Below are positions 49,920 to 59,091 of a stretch of 64,000 bases of DNA, in pieces; the first letter of the stretch is position 1, and each line of letters begins with the position of its first letter. The DNA is from Chryseobacterium gotjawalense (lineage in GTDB: Bacteria > Bacteroidota > Bacteroidia > Flavobacteriales > Weeksellaceae), in assembly GCF_030012525.1 (NCBI RefSeq), contig NZ_CP124855.1, positions 248,001-312,000 of the forward strand. Reading direction: 5' to 3'. The translations under genes and the position numbers were made by a program. The notes under the pieces were generated by a model. The model saw only the letters and a program-made list of their open reading frames with translations, ran no database searches and was not told the DNA's origin.

Positions 49920-50765
49920 TTACCTGATCTCTCCACTGTACTTTTTGTTGTTAATAAGGGCTTTGTAATACCTATTTATATAATCATAAATAATCATCTC
50001 AAACAATCGTTGATTAGAAATAAAAGTTCTATTAATATGCATATGAAAGATGCTTTGAAAAAAATCAGATAAAAATGGAATTGAAACTATATTTTCGATC
50101 GAGACTCCACTTTTTTCAATATTTAAAATAATTAGATTTCTTATTTCTGCATTTTCATCAGATTTAACAAAATCTATATAATCCGGTTTAAATTTTCTAA
50201 ATTTTATATCTAATTGAGTGTTCAGATTTTTATCCGCATTAAATTCTTTCTTATATGAATTATTGAATTTGCTTATCCATGCGCATTTTTCAGCGTCTGA
50301 GAGTTTTAGTTTAGAAAGTATTTTATCAATATAGAACATTGAGACAATAATTTTTTCCTCATCATTATACTCCAAAAAATTAATAACCAATTCGCTGCTT
50401 TTACAAAATAATACTTCAGCAAATTCAATTGTATTTTCTCCGTATCTTTCTAGTTCTCGTTTATAAGAATCTATCATGATATTTGTGATTTCTCCTGAAT
50501 CTATAAAATCTTTTAATTGATGATTTACTTTTTCCAAAATACTTTCATAGTTGCTATTGTCTACAAGTTGAAAACGGATTCTCAAATGAGGTTTAGGGTC
50601 GTTATAGCGAATGAAAAACCATTTGATAATAAGTTGTTCTTCTTTCAATAGAAAATTTACTAAAGGAATTATTGCTTCTTGCAAAATAATATCCGAGGTT
50701 TTTACCCCTGCATAGATTTTAAAATACAGCCATTCACTTCCGGGAAGAAATTTTCTAATTGCCAT
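49920..50765 (-). CDS. LanB C-terminal (elimination) subunit, thiopeptide-type SpaB_C protein
   Basis: The 281-residue protein has the SpaB_C signature: FLPGSEWLYFKIYAGVKTSD, then IKWFFIRYNDPKPHLRIRFQ. In LanB dehydratases this part removes glutamate from glutamylated Ser/Thr to make dehydro-amino acids. Here it is a separate protein overlapping the large LanB subunit by one base (TAATG), as in split LanB systems such as pinensin. Its product should act with the 733-residue subunit. Confidence 0.9.
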   Translation of the reverse strand: MAIRKFLPGSEWLYFKIYAGVKTSDIILQEAIIPLVNFLLKEEQLIIKWFFIRYNDPKPHLRIRFQLVDNSNYESILEKVNHQLKDFIDSGEITNIMIDSYKRELERYGENTIEFAEVLFCKSSELVINFLEYNDEEKIIVSMFYIDKILSKLKLSDAEKCAWISKFNNSYKKEFNADKNLNTQLDIKFRKFKPDYIDFVKSDENAEIRNLIILNIEKSGVSIENIVSIPFLSDFFQSIFHMHINRTFISNQRLFEMIIYDYINRYYKALINNKKYSGEIR

Positions 50766-52966
50766 TAATTGAGCTGTTTTTTATGAATCGGAAATATAAA
50801 CTGATGAGTAAAATTGTCTTTTTCATTGTATAAAAACTCTTCTATGACAATTATTTTCTCATTTTTAACAGAAGATAAGAACATAAATAATAAATCTTCA
50901 TTTTCCAGATTTATTACCAAAGTATTATCGGACTTTACCCATTGGATCCATTGCGGGATTTGTTTTTTATTTCTCCAGCTTTTTATTTCATTTCTTAGTT
51001 GATCTGTATTGTTTAATAATGATAAGAGTAAGTTAATTTCCTCTAAACTTATCTTCCATTTCGCTTTTGAGAGAATAATGTTTCCATATTCTATACGTGG
51101 TAAAAAATTATAAATATGAGTCAATCCGCCCCAATCGAAACGCAATCCAAATCTCATGTTTTGGGAATTTAGATCACTCAAAAAATGATAAACGGGTAAA
51201 CTATTGGCAGAGTAATTGTGCGCATTTGTGAGAGACGGTATTATTTCCATATTCAATCTTTTAGAACGCAATACGATTCTGTCATTTTTCATTGAAATAT
51301 ATAAATCATCCACTGTAATCTGATTTTCGAATGGTAGAAGGGATTTCGCTAAATAAGGGATTTCATAATTTCTTATTTTCGGACGCCTAAGAATATTTCC
51401 AATTCTGGATTCTGGAAGATGTATAATTTCTGCTAAAATTTTATTAGAATTAAGCTCTTCCTCTTTTTGGGTAATATCTTGTACTAATTCTTTAATATTT
51501 GATTTTTCAGAGCAAAACCTTGCTAACAATCGTCCTGCGTTGCCACTTCCACTATTCAAATACAATTTTTCATGGTTATTTTCTGAAATGATCTCTGTCA
51601 TAAAAGACATTGTATCAGGCAAATCATTCCAATTTTCTTCGAAAGTTTTGAAGTCTTCATCAGAAAGATTTATTATAGATTCTCTTTCGATGTAAGCTTT
51701 TTGTAATTTTTGATTGAGAATAACTTGAAAAGGATGTAGCTTTATATTTAATTCCTGTTTTTCTTTAGAAACAGGTAAGATTATATCATCAATATAAGGA
51801 TGAATGCCTTTTGTTTGGATATCTTGTCGATAACCAATACCAACTTCTGTATCTAAAACAAATGACAAGGGAACTTCCTCGTTTTCAAATCTTTCATAAA
51901 ATGCTTTTTTGAATTTTTCAAAATGAGTCTCTTTATTATTAAGATGAGTAATTTTATTTAGAAAAGAAATTCCTTTTTTTAATTCGTTCTTCCAGTGATA
52001 AGATAATGTTATTTCATTTTCAAAGTAAAGATCGGTCTGAAAAAGATATTTTTGCTCGTAATCAATTTTTAATGAGTTAATGATTTCTTCAATTTCAGCA
52101 TAAATAGAAATAGGATTTCCCAACTGATAATCCAATTCTCCGATTTTTTCTTTCACGGAAAACAAAATATCTTTTTCTTTTTTTGCTCCGATTCTGTCTA
52201 AAACAGAAATAATTAATTGCAAAAAATCAATTCCGGCAACATTGGGTTCCAATTCACTTACGAGCACCTGATTTTCTATGAGCTCTTCTATATATTCGAA
52301 CGCTTCTTGATGGGGTATTTCTTCATTAATAAGCATAGAAGCAAGCTGGTTAATGGTTTTTCCGTTTTTAGAAAAACTCAATATTTTTTCCAATTCTTCT
52401 GAAAGTGGAGCAGAGGAAATGATGTAATCTCTCTTTCCATCATTATTTTCGTATTCCATATATCGTATTTTCGTCCCCACCTTGTAAATGCTATTATTGG
52501 GACAAAACAAAATTCGATTTTTTATAAACGAAATAGAAATCAGATGATTGGATAATGAAAGTAAGAAATGCATATCGGGTTTAGTATCTCGTACTTTTTT
52601 CCAATTATCATATGTTTCAAACAAGGTATCTTGATTATTAAATTTTCCTAAAGCAACACCGGAAAATAAACCGAAAGGAGTACATCGTGTATTTATTCGA
52701 TTATGATATTTAAGAATTGTGTTTTTGAGTTTATGATGTTGCTTTAAAGAAAATGAAAATCTATCATTTATTGATTTTTCGAGCTGCTGGTGCAGGTAAG
52801 GAGAAGCCAGATAAATGGCTTCTTTAAAAATTTCATTGTCCCAAATTTTTTGGAATTCTTCATCACTTATATCTGTATTTGAAAACAAGTTTTGAAACTC
52901 TTTATATGGAAAAATAGGTGTTCTGACAATAAAATTGTCAAAAAAATGATAAGGAAACTGGGACAT
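50765..52966 (-). CDS. LanB N-terminal (glutamylation) subunit
   Basis: The 733-residue protein matches Lant_dehydr_N, with the conserved NTRCTPFGLFSGVALGKF (about 92-109). It uses glutamyl-tRNA to glutamylate Ser and Thr of the precursor. It directly abuts the prolyl oligopeptidase gene. No LanC cyclase gene is present within the window, so the final product may keep dehydro-residues instead of lanthionine rings. Confidence 0.9.
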   Translation of the reverse strand: MSQFPYHFFDNFIVRTPIFPYKEFQNLFSNTDISDEEFQKIWDNEIFKEAIYLASPYLHQQLEKSINDRFSFSLKQHHKLKNTILKYHNRINTRCTPFGLFSGVALGKFNNQDTLFETYDNWKKVRDTKPDMHFLLSLSNHLISISFIKNRILFCPNNSIYKVGTKIRYMEYENNDGKRDYIISSAPLSEELEKILSFSKNGKTINQLASMLINEEIPHQEAFEYIEELIENQVLVSELEPNVAGIDFLQLIISVLDRIGAKKEKDILFSVKEKIGELDYQLGNPISIYAEIEEIINSLKIDYEQKYLFQTDLYFENEITLSYHWKNELKKGISFLNKITHLNNKETHFEKFKKAFYERFENEEVPLSFVLDTEVGIGYRQDIQTKGIHPYIDDIILPVSKEKQELNIKLHPFQVILNQKLQKAYIERESIINLSDEDFKTFEENWNDLPDTMSFMTEIISENNHEKLYLNSGSGNAGRLLARFCSEKSNIKELVQDITQKEEELNSNKILAEIIHLPESRIGNILRRPKIRNYEIPYLAKSLLPFENQITVDDLYISMKNDRIVLRSKRLNMEIIPSLTNAHNYSANSLPVYHFLSDLNSQNMRFGLRFDWGGLTHIYNFLPRIEYGNIILSKAKWKISLEEINLLLSLLNNTDQLRNEIKSWRNKKQIPQWIQWVKSDNTLVINLENEDLLFMFLSSVKNEKIIVIEEFLYNEKDNFTHQFIFPIHKKQLN

Positions 52967-55153
52967 TTATTTTTTAGAATTTTCTTTTATCTGATAATCC
53001 GGATGCCCTAATTGCCAAAATGCAAAGGCGAAAATATCCGCCAAATTAGAATATCTTTGGGCTAAGGGAATACTTCCTCCGTGTCCACCTTCATAGTCAA
53101 TCTTCAACAGAATGGGATTTTTAGAAGTATTGTTTGCAAGTAATTTTGCTGCAAATTTGGAAGGCATCCAAGGCGAAACTCTTGGATCATTTATTCCGCT
53201 CATAATATATGTTGCAGGATAATTTACATCTTTTTTTATATGTTGGAACGCATCCATTTCAAGTAATCCTCTGAATCCAGCTTCATTATTTATGCTACCA
53301 AATTCTTTAACACTATTTAATCCGTTTGGCATAGATTCAATTCTTAAAGGATTAAGAATACCGGATTCAATAATTACTGCTTTGAAGAGATCTGGTCTTT
53401 CTGTCATTGCTCTTCCTACTGTTATTCCTCCTGCACTCGCTCCCCAAATTGCTATTTTATCTGGAAACGTATAATTTTCTTTAATCATAAATTCAGCACA
53501 AGAAATTAAATCCTTCCAGGAGTTAGGTTTTGTTTCTTTAAAACCTGCTTCATGCCATTGTTCTCCTTTTTCTCCTCCTCCTCTTACGTGTGCGACAGCA
53601 GCAATTCCGCCATTTAAAACCCACAGTAAATAAGTTTTAGCAAAATATGGGCTTATGCTGGTTCCGTAAGCACCATAAGCATCTATAAGTAATGGATTAT
53701 TTGAATTCTTTTGAATACCACTTTTATAAATTAATGTAAAAGGAATGTCTAAGCCATCATAAGATTTTACGGTAATCTCTTTAACAATTACATCATTAAA
53801 TTCTGGGTATTGAATTACCGGAGAAAAATTCTCGCTCAAGAATTTTTTTTCCGAATAATTATATTTGAATCTTTCTGCTTCGTTCTTCCATCCGCTGCAA
53901 ACAATCCAAAAATCATTAGAAAGTTCATTTTTAGTAGTTACAGAAATATCTCCTGCTGGAAAAGGAAGGATTAAAGTTTCAATTTTTCCCTTCTCATAAA
54001 GATAAAGTTTCGCTTCTATTCCGTTTTTTGAACCGCTGAAAACAAAACCATCTTTTATGCTATATAATTCGATTATCGTTTCATCAGGAATTGGAGGAAT
54101 AAGAAGTGTTGGGCTTTGAAAATCTGGTTTTTCTAAAGAAGTTTCATAAATTGCATTTACTCCATTCTTTTCAGAAAGAAATATTATTTTATCCTTTTTA
54201 ATAATGAAATCGCTTATTTTTTCATCTTTACCAAATAAAAATTTCCATCTGACTTTATTATTAATATCCTTAGCCGGTATATAATAGGTGTCTTTAAAAC
54301 TTGTAGCTCCAGATATTTCTCCAAACAGATATTCACTATCCTTTATTGGCAAACTTACACGTGGGAAATCTTCGGAATTTATTTTTAAATCTGGGTTGTT
54401 ACTTTTAGAGAATATGGGTTTTAATTTTTGAGGATCTTCTCCTATTGTATAGATCACAGATTGCATATTTTTCAAAAACAAATCCGATTTAGGATCAACA
54501 ACGGGGTAATGTAAGTAAATAAAACTGTTATTATCCGGAAGCCAAGAAATACCACCACTGTCAGAAGGCCAACAATGGGTAATGTTATAAGGGAGTAATT
54601 TGTTTTGTTTTACACTATAAATTATCATTTCTGAAATTTCTTTACCCTGTTCCGTTAAAGCAATAACCACTTGGGAACCATCATAATTGGGTTGGATATA
54701 GCTAATTATGAAATTAGACTGTAATTCAATTTTGAAATTTTCCGGATTGAAAAGTTCTGTTTCCTTTCCGCCAAATCCTTTTCTATAAAATAGTTTAGCA
54801 GATTTGTCATTTGGCTTTTTAAGCAAGTAGAAATAAAAATCATTTTCTGTAACATTAATATTATCTACAGAAAATGATTTGCGATTGTCAAACTCCAATC
54901 TTTTATTGATGTAATATTCCCTATTTGGAATTTTTTCGAGAATAGATTTAGAATGTTGTGTTTGTTCTTCCAGCCAATTATTGGTTGTAAAGTCATTTAA
55001 ATCTTCAATATTTCTGTAATTATCAACTATTTCAATGCCATAATAAATATCAGTTTTTGGAATTGAGGGTGCTTTCGGCTGCATTACCTGAGCTTTTGCC
55101 ATTATTCCAAATAATAAATAAATTAATAGAACACTTACTTTGTTAATAATCAT
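52967..55153 (-). CDS. Secreted prolyl oligopeptidase (S9A)
   Basis: The 728-residue protein has a signal peptide (MIINKVSVLLIYLLFGIMAK then AQ), a seven-bladed propeller (about 80-440) and a hydrolase domain with Ser573 (IAIWGASAGG). HVRGGGEKGEQWHEAG and the Asp (GINDPRVSPW) and His (EGGHGGS) positions complete the triad. It is 5 bases after the lanthipeptide-like precursor. Prolyl oligopeptidases remove leaders in some class III lanthipeptides, so a maturation role after export is plausible; the precursor core itself contains a single Pro. Confidence 0.88.
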   Translation of the reverse strand: MIINKVSVLLIYLLFGIMAKAQVMQPKAPSIPKTDIYYGIEIVDNYRNIEDLNDFTTNNWLEEQTQHSKSILEKIPNREYYINKRLEFDNRKSFSVDNINVTENDFYFYLLKKPNDKSAKLFYRKGFGGKETELFNPENFKIELQSNFIISYIQPNYDGSQVVIALTEQGKEISEMIIYSVKQNKLLPYNITHCWPSDSGGISWLPDNNSFIYLHYPVVDPKSDLFLKNMQSVIYTIGEDPQKLKPIFSKSNNPDLKINSEDFPRVSLPIKDSEYLFGEISGATSFKDTYYIPAKDINNKVRWKFLFGKDEKISDFIIKKDKIIFLSEKNGVNAIYETSLEKPDFQSPTLLIPPIPDETIIELYSIKDGFVFSGSKNGIEAKLYLYEKGKIETLILPFPAGDISVTTKNELSNDFWIVCSGWKNEAERFKYNYSEKKFLSENFSPVIQYPEFNDVIVKEITVKSYDGLDIPFTLIYKSGIQKNSNNPLLIDAYGAYGTSISPYFAKTYLLWVLNGGIAAVAHVRGGGEKGEQWHEAGFKETKPNSWKDLISCAEFMIKENYTFPDKIAIWGASAGGITVGRAMTERPDLFKAVIIESGILNPLRIESMPNGLNSVKEFGSINNEAGFRGLLEMDAFQHIKKDVNYPATYIMSGINDPRVSPWMPSKFAAKLLANNTSKNPILLKIDYEGGHGGSIPLAQRYSNLADIFAFAFWQLGHPDYQIKENSKK

Positions 55154-55158
55154 AAGTT

Positions 55159-55311
55159 TTATTTTGTTTCTGTGGGATCTGTTTTTGTATCGCCTGTATA
55201 ACCGGTATTACCTTCCTGATACCCTCCTTTTATTGTTCTAGGATTATTCACTTTTGCTATTTGCAATTTGTTTAAAGACAACTTTTTGTGTGTTTGTTGT
55301 TTCTTTTTCAT
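55159..55311 (-). CDS. Class-I-lanthipeptide-like precursor without Cys
   Basis: The 50-residue peptide has leader MKKKQQTHKKLSLNKLQIAK then VNNPRTIKGG, the LSLNKxxIAK pattern seen in Bacteroidota lanthipeptide leaders. Its core is YQEGNTGYTGDTKTDPTETK, with five Thr and no Cys or Ser. LanB could dehydrate the Thr, but no thioether ring can form. It is the first gene of the lanB operon. Confidence 0.8.
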   Translation of the reverse strand: MKKKQQTHKKLSLNKLQIAKVNNPRTIKGGYQEGNTGYTGDTKTDPTETK

Positions 55312-55448
55312 AATATTTATTTAATTTTAATGTTACAAAAGACGTGAATAATATGAATGTTTGTATAACTAAATTCCCAAGATTGATCAATTTCGGGAAT
55401 TCTACAATATAATTTGCTGAAAATTAATACTTTGTAAAACCTCACACT

Positions 55449-57146
55449 TTAAGTTTTTAAGGCTTTGATGTAATATGAGGGTAACGTCCCGGTAATTTTT
55501 TTAAATGAATTTGTAAAAGATTCTGAATTATTGAACGCCGCTTCTTCAGCTATTCCAGCTATAGTGAGGTTTTGAAGTTTTGGATTCATTTTTAATTCTT
55601 CAACAATATATTTAATCCTTAGTTCATTAATGTACTGCGAAAAATTTTTACCTTTTAATTCATTAACTGCTTTAGAAAGGTAATCTCTATTGGTATTAAA
55701 TTCTTTTGACAAGCTATCCAAAGTTAGATTTCTATTTAAAAAATCTTTGCTTTCTTCAAATTGTTTAAATTTTAAATTTAGACTTTCTAATATTTCTTCT
55801 GAAAGGGTTATTTTTGATATTTCTTTTTTAATTTTTTCAGGTGCTTTATTATCAACTATAGAAGATTTTTTTTCTATAATAATCGGTTCTGGATTTTTTG
55901 TCAAAAGAATTGCCTGCTGCTGATAGTATTTAATTTTCTTATTGTTTTTATAATAAAGGAATAAGAAAACAATTAAAATCAGTCCAATTATTCCAGTAAT
56001 CCAAAATAGTATAGAGTTTTTAGAATCTAACTCAGAAATCAATTTTTCTTTTTCTTTTAACAAGATTGGAGTGTCATATTTTTTATTTAGTTCTGTATAA
56101 AGAATATGGTTGCTTTTATTTAAAATACTGTCAACATCTAATAAATGTTCAATATATAATAGTTGATTTTCTTTATCATTAGTTTTTTTATAATGTTCAA
56201 TTAATATAGGATATAGATCTCTTAATTCAGAAGTGACATCATTTGTATTGATAATTATGGAGTCCACAACTTTAAATTTATCTAAAAAGTGGGTGTTATG
56301 ACTCCCGTACAAGCTCATTCCAATATAAAATTCACTAAGGGCTAAATTTTGAGCATTGTAAGAGTGATCCTTAATGAGTTTAGAAACATTTTTTAATTTT
56401 TTTATTGCTTGATCATACTGTTTCCTTTTATAAGAATTTATACCAGAAACCAATAATAGATTTGAATAATTTTTTTTATTATTTTTTAGTGAATTTTTTT
56501 CCAATCCAAGCTTGACAAAAGAATCCGATAAATCAAGTTGATCCATTTTACTATAGGTATATGCAATAGCATATAAGCAACTTATGTAGTCCTTCCGAAC
56601 GGTTAGATTATTATATTCAAGATATTTTTTATAATCTAAAAATAATTTTAGTGACTCTTGATAACTGTCTAACTCTAGTTTCAGCAGTCCAATATTAAAA
56701 TTGATGATATGGGAGATGTCTTTATTATTTTTAGAAAAATCCCTTGCGAATAAATAATTTTCTAAAGATTTTGAATAATCTGATTTGAAGTAGTAATAAT
56801 TTCCTTTCTGTAAATAACCTCGTGATATGTTATCAAAATTTTGAACTTTTTTTGAGATCATTATCATACTATCCAAATACAAAGGATCGGATGTAGTTTT
56901 ATATAAAAGCAGATAACCTTCTGCAACTTTGTTTTCATTACCTCCTTTTTTTCCTTTTAATAAAACAGAATTAGCATATATTTCCGCTTTTTTAGAATTA
57001 ATTTTTAATGTTTTATCAAATGTATTTTCTAAATATTCGAAACTTTTTCCTTTCAAAGAATCTGAAAGTCGGAAGCCTTTTATACTCTGCGAAAAACATA
57101 CGTTTAAAGATAGACTGAGTAAAAGGAGTAAAATATTTTTTTTCAT
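55449..57146 (-). CDS. TPR-containing AraC-family regulator with membrane helix
   Basis: The 565-residue protein has a signal peptide (MKKNILLLLLSLSLNVCFSQ), about eight TPR-like helices (35-370), one membrane helix (about 383-403, ILFWITGIIGLILIVFLFLY) and a C-terminal AraC HTH (about 465-562, with LSKEFNTNRDYLSKAVNELK). This periplasm-to-cytoplasm layout is a known Bacteroidota class that senses extracellular cues. It sits upstream of the lanB operon, in the same direction, with 23-bp repeats upstream. Confidence 0.88.
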   Translation of the reverse strand: MKKNILLLLLSLSLNVCFSQSIKGFRLSDSLKGKSFEYLENTFDKTLKINSKKAEIYANSVLLKGKKGGNENKVAEGYLLLYKTTSDPLYLDSMIMISKKVQNFDNISRGYLQKGNYYYFKSDYSKSLENYLFARDFSKNNKDISHIINFNIGLLKLELDSYQESLKLFLDYKKYLEYNNLTVRKDYISCLYAIAYTYSKMDQLDLSDSFVKLGLEKNSLKNNKKNYSNLLLVSGINSYKRKQYDQAIKKLKNVSKLIKDHSYNAQNLALSEFYIGMSLYGSHNTHFLDKFKVVDSIIINTNDVTSELRDLYPILIEHYKKTNDKENQLLYIEHLLDVDSILNKSNHILYTELNKKYDTPILLKEKEKLISELDSKNSILFWITGIIGLILIVFLFLYYKNNKKIKYYQQQAILLTKNPEPIIIEKKSSIVDNKAPEKIKKEISKITLSEEILESLNLKFKQFEESKDFLNRNLTLDSLSKEFNTNRDYLSKAVNELKGKNFSQYINELRIKYIVEELKMNPKLQNLTIAGIAEEAAFNNSESFTNSFKKITGTLPSYYIKALKT

Positions 57147-57325
57147 TGTGAATTTTGCTTTCCAAATTTAGCAAAATTGTTGTGATCCTGCCATTATTTT
57201 ACTCTTCAAATTTAATTTTTCTCAGCAATACAATACAAATCTTTACCTAAACCTGAATAATTCAGTACAAGGTCATTCTCCAAACTATGGAAAAAGAGGC
57301 AAAGGTCAAAATAACGATAAAAGCT

Positions 57326-57452
57326 GTGTCAAATAAAGCATGGTCACATTCTTAAAACCTACGTAAAATAAGCATAGGTTCGTGAGTAGAATAAGTACAG
57401 CTACCTGTGTAAAATGAATACAGCAAGCTGCGTAAAAAGCACACAGGTTAAA
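57326..57452. repeat. 23-bp tandem repeats upstream of the AraC/TPR gene
   Basis: Four units at 57361, 57384, 57407 and 57430, exactly 23 bp apart, share a GTAAAATAAGCACAG core. A fifth, imperfect unit at 57326 lies 35 bp before the first. They lie about 200 bp upstream of the AraC/TPR start and may be its binding sites. They differ in sequence and period from the 21-bp repeats near 13.5 kb. Confidence 0.7.
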
Positions 57453-57640
57453 ATTATTACTATTTGATTTACAGTACGATATGTTAATTTTCACTTTGTA
57501 AGCAATAATTTTTTCTCTATCTGAATTTTAAACCTCATTTTGCTACTTTTCTATTGAAATCGGTAATATAGTAAAACTTACTGATTCTCAATACCATAAA
57601 CCACTTTTCAGAACTCCAAAAAATCTGCGTTCTTTTGATA

Positions 57641-57706
57641 GCAAGATGTGTCTTTGTACCCACAAACTTTTCAAGTTTTGGGAACTAAGACGATCTTGCT
57701 TTTTTT
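57641..57706 (+). terminator. Long hairpin followed by T-tract
   Basis: GCAAGAT (57641-57647) pairs with ATCTTGC (57693-57699), continued by GTCTT/AAGAC and by CCCACAAACTT/AAGTTTTGGG around a TTC loop, then TTTTTTT (57700-57706). It is a strong plus-strand terminator-like fold with no gene upstream, so it may be a small RNA. Apart from this fold and the repeats at 57326-57452, the gap 57147-57913 shows no gene. Confidence 0.6.
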
Positions 57707-57913
57707 GCAAAAAGGGAAAAAAACTGCGGAACTTGTTTTTTTATTTTCAGTAAAATTGGTTTAGATTTCCATACTCGTCCAGATTATTCTTTTTTAATTT
57801 TTTCAAAATACAGAGTATTCCAAACTCGTACTATGTAGCCCACTGCCGATGAACACTATTGTTTTGTTAAGATTTCTACTTCAATTTTGCAGTAGAAATT
57901 TTAAACAAAAATA

Positions 57914-58726
57914 ATGAAAAGAATAATTTATTTTTTAATGCTGGTTGTTAATCTCCAGCTTCAAGCTCAGGTCGGAATCAACACCACGTCGCCCAAAACT
58001 ACATTGGAAGTAGTTGGCAAGCCAGATGCAATCAATCATTTCGATGGTATTATTCCACCCAAAATTACAGGCGACCAACTTGCCAAAAAAAATTATGCAA
58101 TATCTCAAAAAGGAGCTATCGTCTACGTCATCCAACCTGCAACAAATTTTTTGGGACAAGTCATTCACGTTGTGGAGGAAGGTTATTATTTTTTCAACGG
58201 AACGTATTGGGTTCAGGTTCTAAATGAACCTCGCTATTATGATGCGCTTATCGTTTTGGACGAAACACTTCCTGCAAATACCCTTTCCGAACAAACCTTT
58301 TGGAATCACCAGCTTCCATACCCAACAAATCCCCGCCAATATACTCATTCATACAAATTATACAGATTAGGAACAGCAGGTCTTGGAATTTCTGGACAGA
58401 TTGATGCAAGACGAATCGGAACAGTGGGTTATTTGGATGTCAGCATTAATTGCACAGCAACCATCAATTCAAATTATGTCGCACTTAACCTCAGTAAGCC
58501 TTTGCAGGATTTAGGTTTTATGTCAAGTGGAAGCACGGGTTCAATAGTAAATATTTTGGTAAGTGGAAGCTCAACCAACAATGTTTTAGGAATCGAGCAA
58601 GGCATTATTTCATTAACTAATGTCGATTTTAATCTTCTTCTTTGGAAAAATCAAATTGAAAAATTTAATGGAACCATCAAAGGTATGACCACTTTCCCGA
58701 TTAGTTATCTGAATGTAGTTGAGTGA
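57914..58726 (+). CDS. Secreted protein of unknown function (cargo)
   Basis: The 270-residue protein has a signal peptide (MKRIIYFLMLVVNLQLQA), then VGINTTSPKTTLEVVG, a motif found at the start of many flavobacterial surface proteins. The rest (GLGISGQIDARRIGTVGYLD, then VSINCTATIN) looks like a beta-rich binding domain. No sorting signal for type IX secretion is obvious. Its stop overlaps the MobA-like GTG start. Confidence 0.7.
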   Translation: MKRIIYFLMLVVNLQLQAQVGINTTSPKTTLEVVGKPDAINHFDGIIPPKITGDQLAKKNYAISQKGAIVYVIQPATNFLGQVIHVVEEGYYFFNGTYWVQVLNEPRYYDALIVLDETLPANTLSEQTFWNHQLPYPTNPRQYTHSYKLYRLGTAGLGISGQIDARRIGTVGYLDVSINCTATINSNYVALNLSKPLQDLGFMSSGSTGSIVNILVSGSSTNNVLGIEQGIISLTNVDFNLLLWKNQIEKFNGTIKGMTTFPISYLNVVE

Positions 58727-59091
58727 TAGAAGATGTGAACTCGGAAAAGAACGATTATATCAAAATCAGAATTTCCACCAACAGAAAGGAAAACTGGAAA
58801 AAAATCTGTTCGAAAAAAAACATCTCCTTGACGAATTTAATTATCAATTCGGTTGAGAACAGGATTCTGGATGACGAGAGGAGAAAAGTATTAGCGTTCA
58901 TTGAAAAACAGGATAACATTTTTATAAAAATAGAAACTAACATCAATCAGTTGGCGAAAATTGTAAACAGTCAAAAATTTATTTCTAAAACTGAATTTGA
59001 TGAGTTCAGAAACGAGCTGAAAATCATCTCTAAACTGAAAGAAAAGCAGAATGAAATGTTTGAAAAAATCTATGCAATGCTTTCGAAATGA
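58723..59091 (+). CDS. MobA/MobC-like mobilisation accessory protein
   Basis: The 122-residue protein starts with GTG and overlaps the upstream cargo gene by 4 bases. The N-terminal half is ribbon-helix-helix-like (YIKIRISTNRKENWKKICSK, then SLTNLIINSVENRIL) and the C-terminal half is a coiled coil. Such proteins help the relaxase bind oriT. It overlaps the relaxase gene by 4 bases. oriT was not located. Confidence 0.75.
   Translation: MIEDVNSEKNDYIKIRISTNRKENWKKICSKKNISLTNLIINSVENRILDDERRKVLAFIEKQDNIFIKIETNINQLAKIVNSQKFISKTEFDEFRNELKIISKLKEKQNEMFEKIYAMLSK

Noticed and set aside
35918-49920. Repeated 180-bp blocks as a CRISPR array
   Set aside because: The units are promoters kilobases apart, with genes between them and no short regular spacers.
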